Origin: Planctomycetota bacterium
GTDB lineage: Bacteria; Planctomycetota; UBA8742; JACQVU01; JANLHZ01
NCBI GenBank assembly: GCA_024653775.1
Contig: JANLHZ010000099.1
Coordinates: forward strand, 1-40,546
DNA length: 40,546 bases
Direction: 5' to 3'
Shown: piece by piece, positions 17,052 to 25,282 of the stretch
Position numbering within the stretch: position 1 is the stretch's first letter
How the letters are laid out: every line of letters begins with the position of its first letter
The notes under the pieces: model-generated
Databases searched by the model: none
Told to the model about the DNA's origin: nothing
The model's input: the letters and a program-made list of their open reading frames with translations, nothing else
Position numbers and translations under genes: made by a program

Positions 17052-18122
17052 ATGGACATCGACGCGCTCAGAATTATCGACGCCAACCTGAATCGATCGC
17101 GCGAGGCTCTGCGGACAATCGAGGAGTACGCGCGGTTCGTCGTCAGCAACCAGCGGATCGCACTTGAGCTGAAGTCGCTCCGGCACGAGTTGACGGGCGC
17201 GTTTCTTTCCGCGGACGACGCCGCGCGGGAACTCATAGCGGCGCGGGACTCCGAAAATGACGTCCTGCGCGACAGCAGCGACGCGGTTTCTTCGCCGCGG
17301 GGGACGACGGGGGAAATAGTCGCAAGCGCGTTCTCTCGGCTGAAGGAGAGTCTTCGCGTTCTCGAAGAGTACTCGAAGGCAGCGTCCGGAGCGACCAGCC
17401 GCGAGGTCGAGCGTCTAAGGTACAAGGTTTACGATCTCGAAAAGGACGTCACGGTCAGAGGCCGCAAATTGCGTACGCTGAGCGACGCGCGGCTGTACGC
17501 GATCTACACCGACGAAATCGCCGCGCATCCGTTAGAGACGCTCATCGAAGCGTGGCTTGACGCTGGCGTGAAGCTGATCCAGTTACGGATGAAACGGGCG
17601 AGCGACGCCGAACTCTTTCGCGCCGCGGAGAGGGCGAGACGTCTGACGGAGAATTCGGACGCTCTGCTCGTGGTGAACGATCGCGTGGACGTCGCGCTCG
17701 CGGTAGACGCGGACGGCGTTCACGTCAGCGAGTACGACCTCCCGCTGTCCGCGGTGCGCAAAATTTCGCGAGGGAATCTCATCGTAGGCTACTCGACCCA
17801 CAGCCTTGCGGACGTCCTGCGGGCACGCTCCGGAAAAGCCGACTACATCGGCGCCGGTCCGGCGTTCGAAACCTCGACGAAGCAGGTTCGCGAGCTGAAA
17901 GGCCCCGCGTATCTCGAATCCGTCGCGAAGTTCGACGATGAATTCCCCGTCTTCGCAATCGGGGGCATCGACGCGTCGAACGTCGCTGAAGTCCTCGCCA
18001 CGGGCGTAAACCGCGTCGCCGTCAGCGGTGCGCTCTGCAAAGCCGACGATCCGGGGAAAGCCGCGCGGGAGTTGCTGGCGTTATTGCAGGACGCCGCCGA
18101 TAATATTACAAATAATTCGTAG
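17052..18122 (+). CDS. thiE: ThiD2-ThiE fusion, thiamine phosphate synthase
   Basis: A 356-residue cytosolic enzyme. The C-terminal two thirds (about 145-345) is a ThiE TIM barrel joining HMP-PP and thiazole phosphate to give thiamine phosphate: LIQLRMK, VNDRVDVALAVDADGVHVSEYDL, VGYSTHS and ADYIGAGPAFETSTK are the expected phosphate- and substrate-binding segments. The N-terminal about 125 residues (RIIDANLNRSREALRTIEEYARF) match the ThiD2 domain that is fused to ThiE in several phyla and has HMP-phosphate kinase activity. The fusion would supply both steps. GAGG is 4 bases before the ATG. The TAG stop is inside the 27-bp gene-end palindrome. No THI element is visible upstream, as expected for an internal operon gene. 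Confidence 0.9.
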   Translation: MDIDALRIIDANLNRSREALRTIEEYARFVVSNQRIALELKSLRHELTGAFLSADDAARELIAARDSENDVLRDSSDAVSSPRGTTGEIVASAFSRLKESLRVLEEYSKAASGATSREVERLRYKVYDLEKDVTVRGRKLRTLSDARLYAIYTDEIAAHPLETLIEAWLDAGVKLIQLRMKRASDAELFRAAERARRLTENSDALLVVNDRVDVALAVDADGVHVSEYDLPLSAVRKISRGNLIVGYSTHSLADVLRARSGKADYIGAGPAFETSTKQVRELKGPAYLESVAKFDDEFPVFAIGGIDASNVAEVLATGVNRVAVSGALCKADDPGKAARELLALLQDAADNITNNS

Positions 18123-18133
18123 ACGGTACGAAT
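18107..18133 (-). repeat. 27-bp gene-end palindrome, copy 2
   Basis: Half-sites TACAAAT (18107-18113), ATTCGTA (18115-18121) and TACGAAT (18127-18133) with the same 1- and 5-base spacers as copy 1. It lies between convergent thiE and the M28 peptidase gene. The thiE stop is inside it; in sense orientation it belongs to the minus-strand peptidase, 23 bases past that stop. Confidence 0.75.
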
Positions 18134-18156
18134 ATAATGTACGATACACCTCCAAC

Positions 18157-20229
18157 TCACCGACGGCTGGTCTCGGCGATCTGCACGTAGCAAAACAGCG
18201 TCGAGTTCGCTGGGATGGGCCCCGTCACACGCGCGCCGTATCCGAGCGCTGGAGGAATCACCATCCTTCGAACGCCGCCGACGTTCATTCCGGGAACGCC
18301 TTCCTGCCAGGCCTTGATCAGTGCGTCCAGCGGAAAACTCGCCGTGGGTTCCGAGCCGAACTCGAAGTTCTCCGGATCATCAAGAACTTTGCCCTTCAAG
18401 CTGCTGTCCGTCGCGTCGACCACGGTCCAGTTATCGAGACACATCACGTACCTGACGGTGATCATATCGCCGCTCTCAACCTGTTTGCCGTCTCCGACAA
18501 TGACGTCGAGGTACGAAAGCCCGGAGGTCGTGGTCACCCACTGCTGCTCCTCGGCGGGAACGTCCGCTCTCTGCCTTGGCGACATCCTCATGCCGCATAC
18601 TGGGCAATTACCCGGTTCTTCCGAAGTTACACAGCGCATTGGGCATTCATATACGATTGCCGGAGTCGCTCCGTTTTCCGCGCCCTGCGCATGCTCGTGC
18701 GCGCCGGTACCACCCGCGGACGAATCCGGAGTTTCGCCTTCGCCGCTTTGCTCCTCGGACCAGCTCACGACAGCGGTGTGCTCATGACCCGCGCGGAAGA
18801 ACCGGATCGTCATATCCGCCGACTCTTCGTTTTCGAGCACAAGGTTCGCGAAGGAACTCACGGAGTGATGACGCTCCAGCGACGCTCCGTCGACAGAGAC
18901 GATGATGTCGCCCTCCTTCAGCCCGGCTTCTTCTGCGAGGCTGCTATCCCGAACAGCGACAACGCGAGCTGCGCCCTGGTCGTCGGTAAGCCTCAGACGC
19001 TCGCGGGTGTTCGTGGTAATGGTGCCGCGGGTTCGTCCGTCCCGTACCGGGACGTCGATTGTATCGTCTTCCGTGACTTCCCGCAGCGTCACGCCGATCG
19101 CGCGAGGCCGCGGGATTTCGCCGGTGGCGTTTCTCTGTCGTTCCTGCTCTCCACGCGCCTGCTCGCGAAGCATGTTAAGCCCCGCACGCAGCGCGTCGAG
19201 CACGCTGGGCGGCTCGAACCGCGGGCGATACTCCCGTCCCGCGATCGTGTACGTCAGCATGTAAACGCTCCGCGCCACGTCCGCCATCTGATCGTACGCC
19301 AGATACTCGCGGTGATCCCGTGCGCCGTGGTAGTCCGGGTGGAAACCGCTGAAATACGCGATCGACGGAACTTTCGCCTTCTGGAACGGCGCGTGGTCGC
19401 TTCCGCCTATGCCGGTGAGCGTGCCGAGGTCGCCGCTCGAATACGTGAACTGTGTATCGAGGTTTGCGTTCACGCGTTCGAGGATCTGCTCGAAGTAGCC
19501 GTCCTGCGCGCTGTCCCCGCCTTCGACGTTCACCGGGTGTTCTTCGTTCCTGCCGATCATGTCGAGGTTGATCATCGCCGCGGTGTCCGCGAGCGGATAC
19601 GTCGGGTTCGCGACGTACGCTTCGCTCCCGAGAAGTCCGTGTTCCTCCGCGCAGAAAAGCATGAAAACGATGCTGCGCTTCGTCCTGACCTCGCCTTTCG
19701 CGAACGCTTCCGCAACTTCGAGCACGCCGGAGCTTCCGGACGCGTTGTCGTCGGCGCCGTTCCAGATGTCGTCGTCGCCGTATGGTTCGCCGAGGCGCGC
19801 GCTGTCAGGCTGGCCGAGTCTGCCGACGTGGTCGAGATGCCCGCCGACGATGACGACTTCCTTGGAAAGCTCCGGATCGCTGCCGCGGTGGATGGCGTAG
19901 ACGTTCCAGCCCGTCACGCTCGCGGGACCGCCCTCGACCTGCCCGCGGACGCCAAACTCGAACTCGTAGAAGTATTCCCCGTCCGTTCCCGCGCCTTCGA
20001 GGCCCATTTCCTCGAACTGCGCCTTCGCCCAGTCCCGCGCCTTCTCGAATCCGGGAGTGCCCGCGTTCCTGCCCTCGAGTTCGTCGCGGGTCAGATATTC
20101 GACCCTGCGCTCGAGATCGTCCGCGTTGATCGTCGCAAGTCCGCGCTGGAAATCGCTCACCTCCGCGCCGGCAAATGTGCTGAATACAAAAAGTGAAACC
20201 ACCGATGAAAACAAAACCTTGTTAGTCAT
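18157..20229 (-). CDS. Secreted M28 aminopeptidase fused to PDZ, metal-binding and FKBP domains
   Basis: A 690-residue exported protein with a signal peptide ending near FAGA. Residues about 35-335 form an M28 zinc peptidase with ligands in GGHLDHVG (His131), NGADDNASG (Asp160/161), FCAEEHGLLG (Glu195/196), NLDMIGR (Asp223) and GGSDHAPF (His279); the family trims N-terminal residues from peptides. A PDZ domain follows (about 405-490), then a His/Glu/Gly-rich linker, a short heavy-metal-binding motif with CPMRC and CPVCGM (Cys529, 533, 542, 545), and a C-terminal FKBP-type prolyl isomerase domain (about 565-690). M28-PDZ pairs are known; adding the metal site and isomerase is unusual. An AGAGGA site precedes the ATG. 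Periplasmic peptide processing plus folding is inferred. Confidence 0.88.
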   Translation of the reverse strand: MTNKVLFSSVVSLFVFSTFAGAEVSDFQRGLATINADDLERRVEYLTRDELEGRNAGTPGFEKARDWAKAQFEEMGLEGAGTDGEYFYEFEFGVRGQVEGGPASVTGWNVYAIHRGSDPELSKEVVIVGGHLDHVGRLGQPDSARLGEPYGDDDIWNGADDNASGSSGVLEVAEAFAKGEVRTKRSIVFMLFCAEEHGLLGSEAYVANPTYPLADTAAMINLDMIGRNEEHPVNVEGGDSAQDGYFEQILERVNANLDTQFTYSSGDLGTLTGIGGSDHAPFQKAKVPSIAYFSGFHPDYHGARDHREYLAYDQMADVARSVYMLTYTIAGREYRPRFEPPSVLDALRAGLNMLREQARGEQERQRNATGEIPRPRAIGVTLREVTEDDTIDVPVRDGRTRGTITTNTRERLRLTDDQGAARVVAVRDSSLAEEAGLKEGDIIVSVDGASLERHHSVSSFANLVLENEESADMTIRFFRAGHEHTAVVSWSEEQSGEGETPDSSAGGTGAHEHAQGAENGATPAIVYECPMRCVTSEEPGNCPVCGMRMSPRQRADVPAEEQQWVTTTSGLSYLDVIVGDGKQVESGDMITVRYVMCLDNWTVVDATDSSLKGKVLDDPENFEFGSEPTASFPLDALIKAWQEGVPGMNVGGVRRMVIPPALGYGARVTGPIPANSTLFCYVQIAETSRR

Positions 20230-20262
20230 CTCATCCTCTGTCTAAGTACCAGGAAACTTTTA

Positions 20263-20510
20263 ATGAGAATAATTTTGATTTTATCCACAGATTTCACAGA
20301 TTCACACAGACTAAAGAGTATATCGACAATAAATGAAGTCGAAACCGATGTGGGCGAACAAAAAATCTGTGTCCATCTGTGGATCGAAAATATGAATCTG
20401 CGAAATCCGCGTAATCTGCGGATAGATTTTGGTTCCGGCTTCGCATGGCTGTGTTAATCTGTTTTCATCTGTGGATACAAACTCACCCTGCGAAGTCTGC
20501 GGACGAACCA
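20263..20510. repeat. CACAGAT/ATCTGTGG-type dispersed repeat
   Basis: The gap between the divergent M28 peptidase and aminotransferase genes is built of short variants of one word: ATCCACAGATTTCACAGATT near 20281, ATCTGTGTCCATCTGTGGAT near 20368, ATCCGCGTAATCTGCGGAT near 20404 and TTCATCTGTGGATAC near 20463. The first and later copies are inverted, so a large stem could form. Similar text is a common intergenic repeat in candidate-phylum genomes. It covers the promoter region of both genes. Confidence 0.6.
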
Positions 20511-21710
20511 ATGACAATCTCCTCGTTTTCCGACAATCCCCGCGAACTCGAAGACTCATCCGTCCTCGAAACGTTCGCGAAGTTCCCTTTCAGCGTAGAG
20601 CGCGGCGAAGGCTGCTACATCGTGGACGACCACGGAAATCGTTACCTCGACTTCTACGCCGGGCACGCGGTGACGCTCACCGGGCACTGCCATCCGCGCA
20701 TCGTCGGCGCGATACAATCCCAGGCCGAAGAACTTATCTTCTACTCGAGCGCCGCGTATTCGAGCGTCCGAGGCCGCGCGGCAGCGAAACTCGTCAGCCT
20801 CGCGCCGAAAAACATCGCGCGCGTCTTCTTCTCGAATTCAGGCGCCGAGGCGAACGAAAACGCTATCAAAATGTCCCGCCGGGTGACGGGCAAGAGCGAA
20901 ATCCTCAGCTTCGAAGGTTCGTTCCACGGAAGAACCCTCGCCGCGATACAGGCTACCGGAATCCCGAAGTACCACTCGCACATTCCGAAGGACGAATCGT
21001 TCAAGTACGCGCGGGTAAACGACATCGGAGACGTCCGCGCGAAGACGAGCCGCGAATCGACCGCGTGCATCATCGTCGAGCCGATCCAGAGCACCAAAGG
21101 GATGGTGGAGTTCGATATCGCTTTCCTGCTGGAACTCCGCGCGCACGCAAATGAAATTGGCGCGCTGCTCGTTTTCGACGAAATCCAGACCGGACTTGGA
21201 CGCACCGGCAAAATGTGGTTCGCGAATCATCTCGGCGAAGACCCGGCGTCAATGCCCGACGTGATGACCCTCGCGAAGGCTCTCGCGAGCGGACTCCCCG
21301 CGGGCGCTACCCTCGTCAACCAGCGCGTCGTCGACAACACAAGCATAGGCGACTACGGCTCCACCTTCGGCGGCGGACCCGTGGTCTCTGCCGCGATGCT
21401 TGCGACTCTCGACGTGATCGAATCCGAACACCTCGTTCGAAACGCCGCGGAACGCGAAAAGCAGATCAGGAATGAACTCGCGGGCGCGAAAGGCGTAGCT
21501 CGAATCCGTGGCCGCGGGCTCCTCCTCGGCCTCGAACTCGATGGCGACGCTGCGCCCGTGCACAAGGAACTCCTTGCACGGAAGATAATCACGGGCACCG
21601 CGATGGACAAGAGCGTGCTCCGGCTGATGCCGCCATGCACGATCACTTCGATCGAAGTTCACCAGTTCACGCGGACTCTGCTGGATCTGCTGGCAGATCA
21701 TTACAAGTAA
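20511..21710 (+). CDS. Class III PLP aminotransferase
   Basis: A 399-residue cytosolic fold-type I enzyme of the acetylornithine/ornithine/GABA aminotransferase family. Conserved stretches are GCYIVDDHGNRYLDFYAGHAV, the PLP-phosphate site SNSGAEANENAIK, SFHGRT, VEPIQS, VFDEIQTGLGRTG and the Schiff-base lysine Lys256 in TLAKALASG, then STFGGGPV. Size and the compact N-terminus resemble ArgD and related enzymes, but no arginine or lysine biosynthesis gene adjoins it, so the amino donor is undecided. The frame opens at 20445 inside a dispersed repeat; the ATG at 20511 fits the family's N-terminus better, although its ribosome site is weak. The TAA stop lies in the first arm of a 14-bp hairpin. 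Confidence 0.88.
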   Translation: MTISSFSDNPRELEDSSVLETFAKFPFSVERGEGCYIVDDHGNRYLDFYAGHAVTLTGHCHPRIVGAIQSQAEELIFYSSAAYSSVRGRAAAKLVSLAPKNIARVFFSNSGAEANENAIKMSRRVTGKSEILSFEGSFHGRTLAAIQATGIPKYHSHIPKDESFKYARVNDIGDVRAKTSRESTACIIVEPIQSTKGMVEFDIAFLLELRAHANEIGALLVFDEIQTGLGRTGKMWFANHLGEDPASMPDVMTLAKALASGLPAGATLVNQRVVDNTSIGDYGSTFGGGPVVSAAMLATLDVIESEHLVRNAAEREKQIRNELAGAKGVARIRGRGLLLGLELDGDAAPVHKELLARKIITGTAMDKSVLRLMPPCTITSIEVHQFTRTLLDLLADHYK

Positions 21711-21745
21711 TTCGTACCGTCTACGAATTACTTGTATGATTTTTA
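21703..21745 (+). terminator. 14-bp hairpin with T-run containing gene-end palindrome copy 3
   Basis: The 27-bp element (21710-21736) is here sense on the plus strand. Its arms are extended so that 14 bases (21703-21716) pair perfectly with 21722-21735 around loop CCGTC, and ATGATTTTTA follows. This is the best terminator-like copy of the family and overlaps the aminotransferase stop (21708-21710). Confidence 0.75.
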
Positions 21746-21761
21746 TCCGTCGGCATAATGA

Positions 21762-21788
21762 TACGAAAAATTCGTAGACGGCACGAAT
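21762..21788 (-). repeat. 27-bp gene-end palindrome, copy 4
   Basis: Half-sites TACGAAA (21762-21768), ATTCGTA (21770-21776) and CACGAAT (21782-21788), with spacers as in the other copies. It starts 7 bases after the stop of the minus-strand carboxypeptidase and is sense for that gene. With copy 3 it makes a back-to-back pair between two convergent genes. Confidence 0.75.
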
Positions 21789-21795
21789 AAAGTGT

Positions 21796-23343
21796 TCAGC
21801 TTACGCCGTAGAGAGAGCCGTACGTCTCACGCAGGTGCGAAAGCATCGCTTTGTCGGACAGAGGCTTTCCAGTAACCCTCTGCACGAGTTCATGGGCCGT
21901 GTAACGCTTGCCGTGGCTGTGAATCTTCTCGCGGAGCCACTCCCGCAGCGGCGTGAAATTGCCCTTCCGGAATTCGTCCTTCAGCCCCGGAAGGTCTTTC
22001 TTCGCCTGATCGAAGAACTGCGCCGCGTAGCAGTTCCCCATCGTGTACGTCGGGAAGTAGCCGATCAGTCCCGCGGCCCAGTGCGTGTCCTGAAGACAGC
22101 CTTCCGCATCGTTCGTGACCTTCAGCCCGACGAGTTCTTCGAACCGCTTGTTCCAGTACTCCGGAACGTCCCAAACGCCGAGTTCACCGTAGAACAGTTT
22201 CTTCTCGACGTCGTACCGCAGCGCGATGTGAAGGTTGTAGCTAACCTCGTCCGCGTCGATCCTGATGAAGCTCGGCTGGACCGCGAGCACAGCCTTGTGA
22301 AAATCATGCGCTTCGAGGTCCGCGAGCGCAGGGAAGTACTCCTTTGCGGCGGGCGCGAAGAACTCCCAGAATTCCGCACAGCGAAGCACCATGTTTTCCC
22401 AAAGACGGGACTGCGACTCGTGAATCGCCATGCTCACCGGACTCCCGAGCGGGACGCCGAAGTGTTCCGCTGGAAGGCCCTGCCCGTAAATCGCGTGGCC
22501 GGTCTCGTGGATCGCGCTCGAAAAGCCGTCGAAGAACCGATCCTCGTCGTAGCGCGTGGTCATCCGGATGTCGAACGGCCCAAGCTCGGTGCAGAACGGA
22601 TGCGCGCTTTCCGCAATCATTCCGTGCTCGAAATTGAAGCCGAGCGTCCCGGAAACGAACTTCGTAAATTCCCGCTGCTTATAGAGGGGACACTTGCGAT
22701 GGATTTTCTCGGCCTGCCACTTCGCGGTCGGCGCGGTCTTCGCCTTCCCGGACTTCTGCGCCTCGACAATCGCGTGGAACAGCGGACCGACGTCCTTTTC
22801 GATCGCATGCAGAAGCGCATCGACTTCCTTTTCCCTTCCGTCCGGTTCGTACTGCTGAAGGAGTTCGTCGTAGGTCGCTTCGCCCTCGCCGTAGCAGCGG
22901 GCGGTTTCGCGAAGAAGTTCCACAAGTCTCTCCAGCTTGGGCGCGAAGATTTTGAAGTCCTGCTTCTGTTTCGCCTCTATCCACGCGGTAAGCGCGGTCG
23001 ATCTCGCGCGGGTGAAATCCTCGACCAGCTTCTGTGGCAGTTTCGTCGCGCGATCGTAATCCCGTCGCATCTCCTTTATGTTGATCGCTGTGTCAGTGTG
23101 GGGGTCAGACGTGTAGTGCTTATCGTCCTCGACGATATCGAGAAGCTCCGCAATCCGCGGATTCACCGCTTTCTGGTGTACTGCGCCGGAAAGGGCCGCG
23201 AGCTGCTCGCTCCGGTACAGGCTGCCGGCGCGGACAAGGTTGACCTCCTGATCCCACGAGACGACGCCCGCGATGCTGCCCCACAGTGTAAGGTCTCTCC
23301 AGCGATTAAGAAGTTCCTCGTACGCTTCCCTCGATTTCGGCAT
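21796..23343 (-). CDS. Carboxypeptidase Taq-type metallopeptidase (M32)
   Basis: About 515 residues, matching the usual size of the M32 family, which removes C-terminal residues from peptides in the cytosol with a divalent metal. The zinc-binding HETGH (His279, Glu280, His283 from this start) sits in SSAIHETGHAIYGQGLP; the family's SRLWENMV, IRIDADEVSYNLHI and later TMGNCYAAQFF segments are also present. The open frame begins at a GTG (23358) but GGAG lies 6 bases before the ATG at 23343, which is therefore preferred. It is convergent with the aminotransferase. Upstream DNA contains a 147-bp direct repeat and may hold regulatory signals. Confidence 0.9.
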   Translation of the reverse strand: MPKSREAYEELLNRWRDLTLWGSIAGVVSWDQEVNLVRAGSLYRSEQLAALSGAVHQKAVNPRIAELLDIVEDDKHYTSDPHTDTAINIKEMRRDYDRATKLPQKLVEDFTRARSTALTAWIEAKQKQDFKIFAPKLERLVELLRETARCYGEGEATYDELLQQYEPDGREKEVDALLHAIEKDVGPLFHAIVEAQKSGKAKTAPTAKWQAEKIHRKCPLYKQREFTKFVSGTLGFNFEHGMIAESAHPFCTELGPFDIRMTTRYDEDRFFDGFSSAIHETGHAIYGQGLPAEHFGVPLGSPVSMAIHESQSRLWENMVLRCAEFWEFFAPAAKEYFPALADLEAHDFHKAVLAVQPSFIRIDADEVSYNLHIALRYDVEKKLFYGELGVWDVPEYWNKRFEELVGLKVTNDAEGCLQDTHWAAGLIGYFPTYTMGNCYAAQFFDQAKKDLPGLKDEFRKGNFTPLREWLREKIHSHGKRYTAHELVQRVTGKPLSDKAMLSHLRETYGSLYGVS

Positions 23344-23450
23344 AGTTTTCTCCGTCACGGGTTCTAATCCTTGTCTCCGCTGTAGATTAGCCCTATTCCG
23401 ACGGCATTCAAGGAAGCCGAGGTTTTTTGTGCTTTTAGCGGTGGTTGTCG

Positions 23451-23556
23451 ATAAACCCCCGCCGCGGGAACCCTTCTAATCCAGTAAAGAACCATGGCTC
23501 AGATGCTGTCCACTATGCGAGTATCAGTGTGAAACGCAGATAAAGGAAAATTTGTA
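23451..23556 (+). repeat. 147-bp-period direct repeat, copy 1
   Basis: Begins ATAAACCCCCG and runs through a conserved 27-bp core (23518-23544, starting CGAGTATCAGTGTG and ending GCAGATAAA) to an AT-rich tail. It aligns with 23598-23704 through most of its length with scattered substitutions. Confidence 0.75.
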
Positions 23557-23597
23557 AATTTACACTACACGACACTGTATTATCGGCGTAATATTGT

Positions 23598-23704
23598 ATA
23601 AACCCCCGCTGCGGAAGCCATTCTCACTCAGGAAAAAACCACGGTTCAGACACTATCCATTATGCGAGTATCAGTGTGAAACGCAGATAAAGGATAATTT
23701 GTAC
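23598..23704 (+). repeat. 147-bp-period direct repeat, copy 2
   Basis: Same start (ATAAACCCCCG) and same exact 27-bp core at 23665-23691. The core is invariant while flanks have diverged, suggesting selection on the core or recent gene conversion. Confidence 0.75.
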
Positions 23705-23743
23705 TTCTATACGGCAATATAATTTATTATCTCCGATTCAAAT

Positions 23744-23950
23744 TCACTCACCCGGTGGCGCGTCGAGGCTCACCGCAGCAACGGGAGCGTGGGAGCCGCT
23801 GTGTGCCTCAACGTCCTTCGTGACTACACCTTCCCCTGTTTCAGGGTTGAATCTGTCGAAATGGATGCCGAAAGTACCGCCCCCCGCGTGCGTTAGCACG
23901 CAGATATGATCGGCTTTCACGGTCAGGATGACCGTGCCACGCGCAGTCAT
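23744..23950 (-). pseudogene. Duplicated C-terminal fragment of the beta-helix protein
   Basis: A 68-residue frame whose last about 44 residues repeat the C-terminus of the upstream beta-helix gene: GGTFG, HFDRFNPETGEGVVTKD and VEAHSGSHAPVA occur in both. The first about 23 residues are not protein-like: they are translation of a twin-hairpin repeat (23886-23943). Its ATG overlaps the stop of the upstream gene by 4 bases. The copy extends about 135 bp with few differences and both stay open, so the duplication looks recent. It is most simply a tail duplication with a repeat at the joint. Whether it is translated is unknown. Confidence 0.6.
23886..23943. repeat. Twin-hairpin dispersed repeat, copy 2
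   Basis: GCGTGC/GCACGC hairpin (23886-23901) and CACGGTCA-GGA-TGACCGTG (23918-23936), ending in CCACGCG. It sits precisely between the two copies of the duplicated beta-helix tail. Confidence 0.65.
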
Positions 23951-25203
23951 TCCCCGAGAGGGACCGGAGCGACGGGAGCGTGGGATCCGCTGTGTGCCTC
24001 GACGTCCTTCGTGACTACGCCTTCACCTGTTTCAGGGTTGAATCTGTCGAAATGGAAGTTGCCGAAAGTACCGCCTTCGTTGTCCTTGATGAAAATCTTG
24101 AACTCGTTTTTCAGCGAGCCGTCTTCGTTCGCCTTCGCGGGGTTGACGATGCCGTCCCATAGAATCGCGGGCAGCGGAAGCTCTCCAAATATTCCGCGGA
24201 TCGCCTTTCCGAGGTCGCCCACCGTGTCCGGATCGTACCCGGCGTTTTCGATCTTGTTGTCGTGAATGTTGATCGTTTCCGGGAACGGATCGTAGTTCTT
24301 GTCTTCGCTGAACTCTCTTCCCGTGGAAAGGAAACTGACGACTGCGATCGCGGTCGTCTTGTGGTTTACGATGCGGTTCTGGAAATACTCGACGTTGTCC
24401 ATCGCCATGATCATCATTCCCGTCCCCGGCGGAACCGTGGAAACGATCGTCCCGGTCGATGCGAAGTTTTCGTGGTTATTGTCCTCGCAGACGTTGTGGT
24501 GGGTGCGCGAATTCCTGCCGTTACCGCGAAGGCCTGGAAGGTCGAAAACGAAAATGCCGCAGGAGTTGTCCTTCGCGATGTTTTCGTAAACGTCGGAGCC
24601 GACTGTGTTCTCGATCTCGATGCCGACGACGTTGCGCTCGACCTTGTTCCTCCGCACGATGACGTTGTCCGTCTGGCCGCAGTAAATCCCGGAGTCGGAC
24701 GCGCAGTAGACCTCGCAATCCTCCATCAGCACGTTTTTGCACAAGATCGGATACAGACCGTAGCCGCCGTTCGTCTCGAGCGGTCCCGCCGTCCATTCCG
24801 CGCGCACCCGGCGGAATACCACGTTGCTGACGCCCTCGACCTTGATTCCGTCGCCCTTCGTGTCTTCCACCGCGAAGTCCTCGAGGGTGACGTCATTTCC
24901 GGTGAACATCATCCCCTGCGCGCCCGCGATCTGCTCCTTGAAGCTCAGGATAGACTTCCGATGACCCGCTCCACGGAGAGTCACGCCGTCCACGCTGCAC
25001 GAAATCTCGCTTGCGCACTTTATCGTGCCCTCCGGAAGCACGACTACGGTCCCAGGCTTCGCGTTAAGGAGCGCCTCTTGCAGCATCTCCGCGGCGTTGT
25101 CGCCTGCCGCGATATTAACAACGCTGGAGGCTTCATCCTGGCCACAATCGAAAATTATGATCCCTGCAAGTACTATCGCTACGATAACGAGGACTCTGTT
25201 CAT
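23947..25203 (-). CDS. Right-handed parallel beta-helix lipoprotein
   Basis: A 418-residue exported protein. The N-terminus is a short hydrophobic segment ending IIIFDCGQD, a plausible lipobox with Cys near residue 20. Then comes an LPEGT start typical of pectate-lyase-like folds, followed by many short beta-helix rungs: VTLRGAG, VTLEDFAVEDTKGDGIKVEG, NVLMEDCEVYCASDSGIYCG, NVIVRRNKVERN and INIHDNKIENA. Such right-handed helices bind or cut polysaccharides, or act as surface scaffolds; no clear catalytic residue set is visible. A textbook AAGGAG is 5 bases before the ATG. The C-terminal about 44 residues are duplicated just downstream. It lies after aspartate kinase on the same strand, without an obvious functional link. 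Confidence 0.82.
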   Translation of the reverse strand: MNRVLVIVAIVLAGIIIFDCGQDEASSVVNIAAGDNAAEMLQEALLNAKPGTVVVLPEGTIKCASEISCSVDGVTLRGAGHRKSILSFKEQIAGAQGMMFTGNDVTLEDFAVEDTKGDGIKVEGVSNVVFRRVRAEWTAGPLETNGGYGLYPILCKNVLMEDCEVYCASDSGIYCGQTDNVIVRRNKVERNVVGIEIENTVGSDVYENIAKDNSCGIFVFDLPGLRGNGRNSRTHHNVCEDNNHENFASTGTIVSTVPPGTGMMIMAMDNVEYFQNRIVNHKTTAIAVVSFLSTGREFSEDKNYDPFPETINIHDNKIENAGYDPDTVGDLGKAIRGIFGELPLPAILWDGIVNPAKANEDGSLKNEFKIFIKDNEGGTFGNFHFDRFNPETGEGVVTKDVEAHSGSHAPVAPVPLGE

Positions 25204-25252
25204 TTCAACTCCTTGATCTCGATTCAGTAATTCGATCCTGATTCCTGCATTT

Positions 25253-25280
25253 TCAATTCTTAATTCTTAACTCTTAACTC
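25253..25280. repeat. Heptamer array TTAAYTC x4
   Basis: TCAATTC, TTAATTC, TTAACTC, TTAACTC. It ends two bases before the complement of the aspartate kinase stop (25283), so it immediately follows that gene in sense orientation. Consensus is close to the array at 11060-11108. Confidence 0.75.
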
Positions 25281-25282
25281 TT

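Larger units (their letters stand above)
23344..23743. other. 400-base non-coding region with a direct repeat
   Basis: No gene with support is seen. The region carries the carboxypeptidase promoter side, two copies of a roughly 106-bp repeat with a period of 147 bases (23451 and 23598), and an AT-rich end beside the duplicated fragment gene. A small RNA within the repeats is possible but cannot be shown. Confidence 0.5.

Noticed and set aside
325-21788. Integron attC sites after cassette genes
   Set aside because: The palindromes follow stop codons, but they lack the AAC/GTT core sites, genes point in both directions and no integrase is present.
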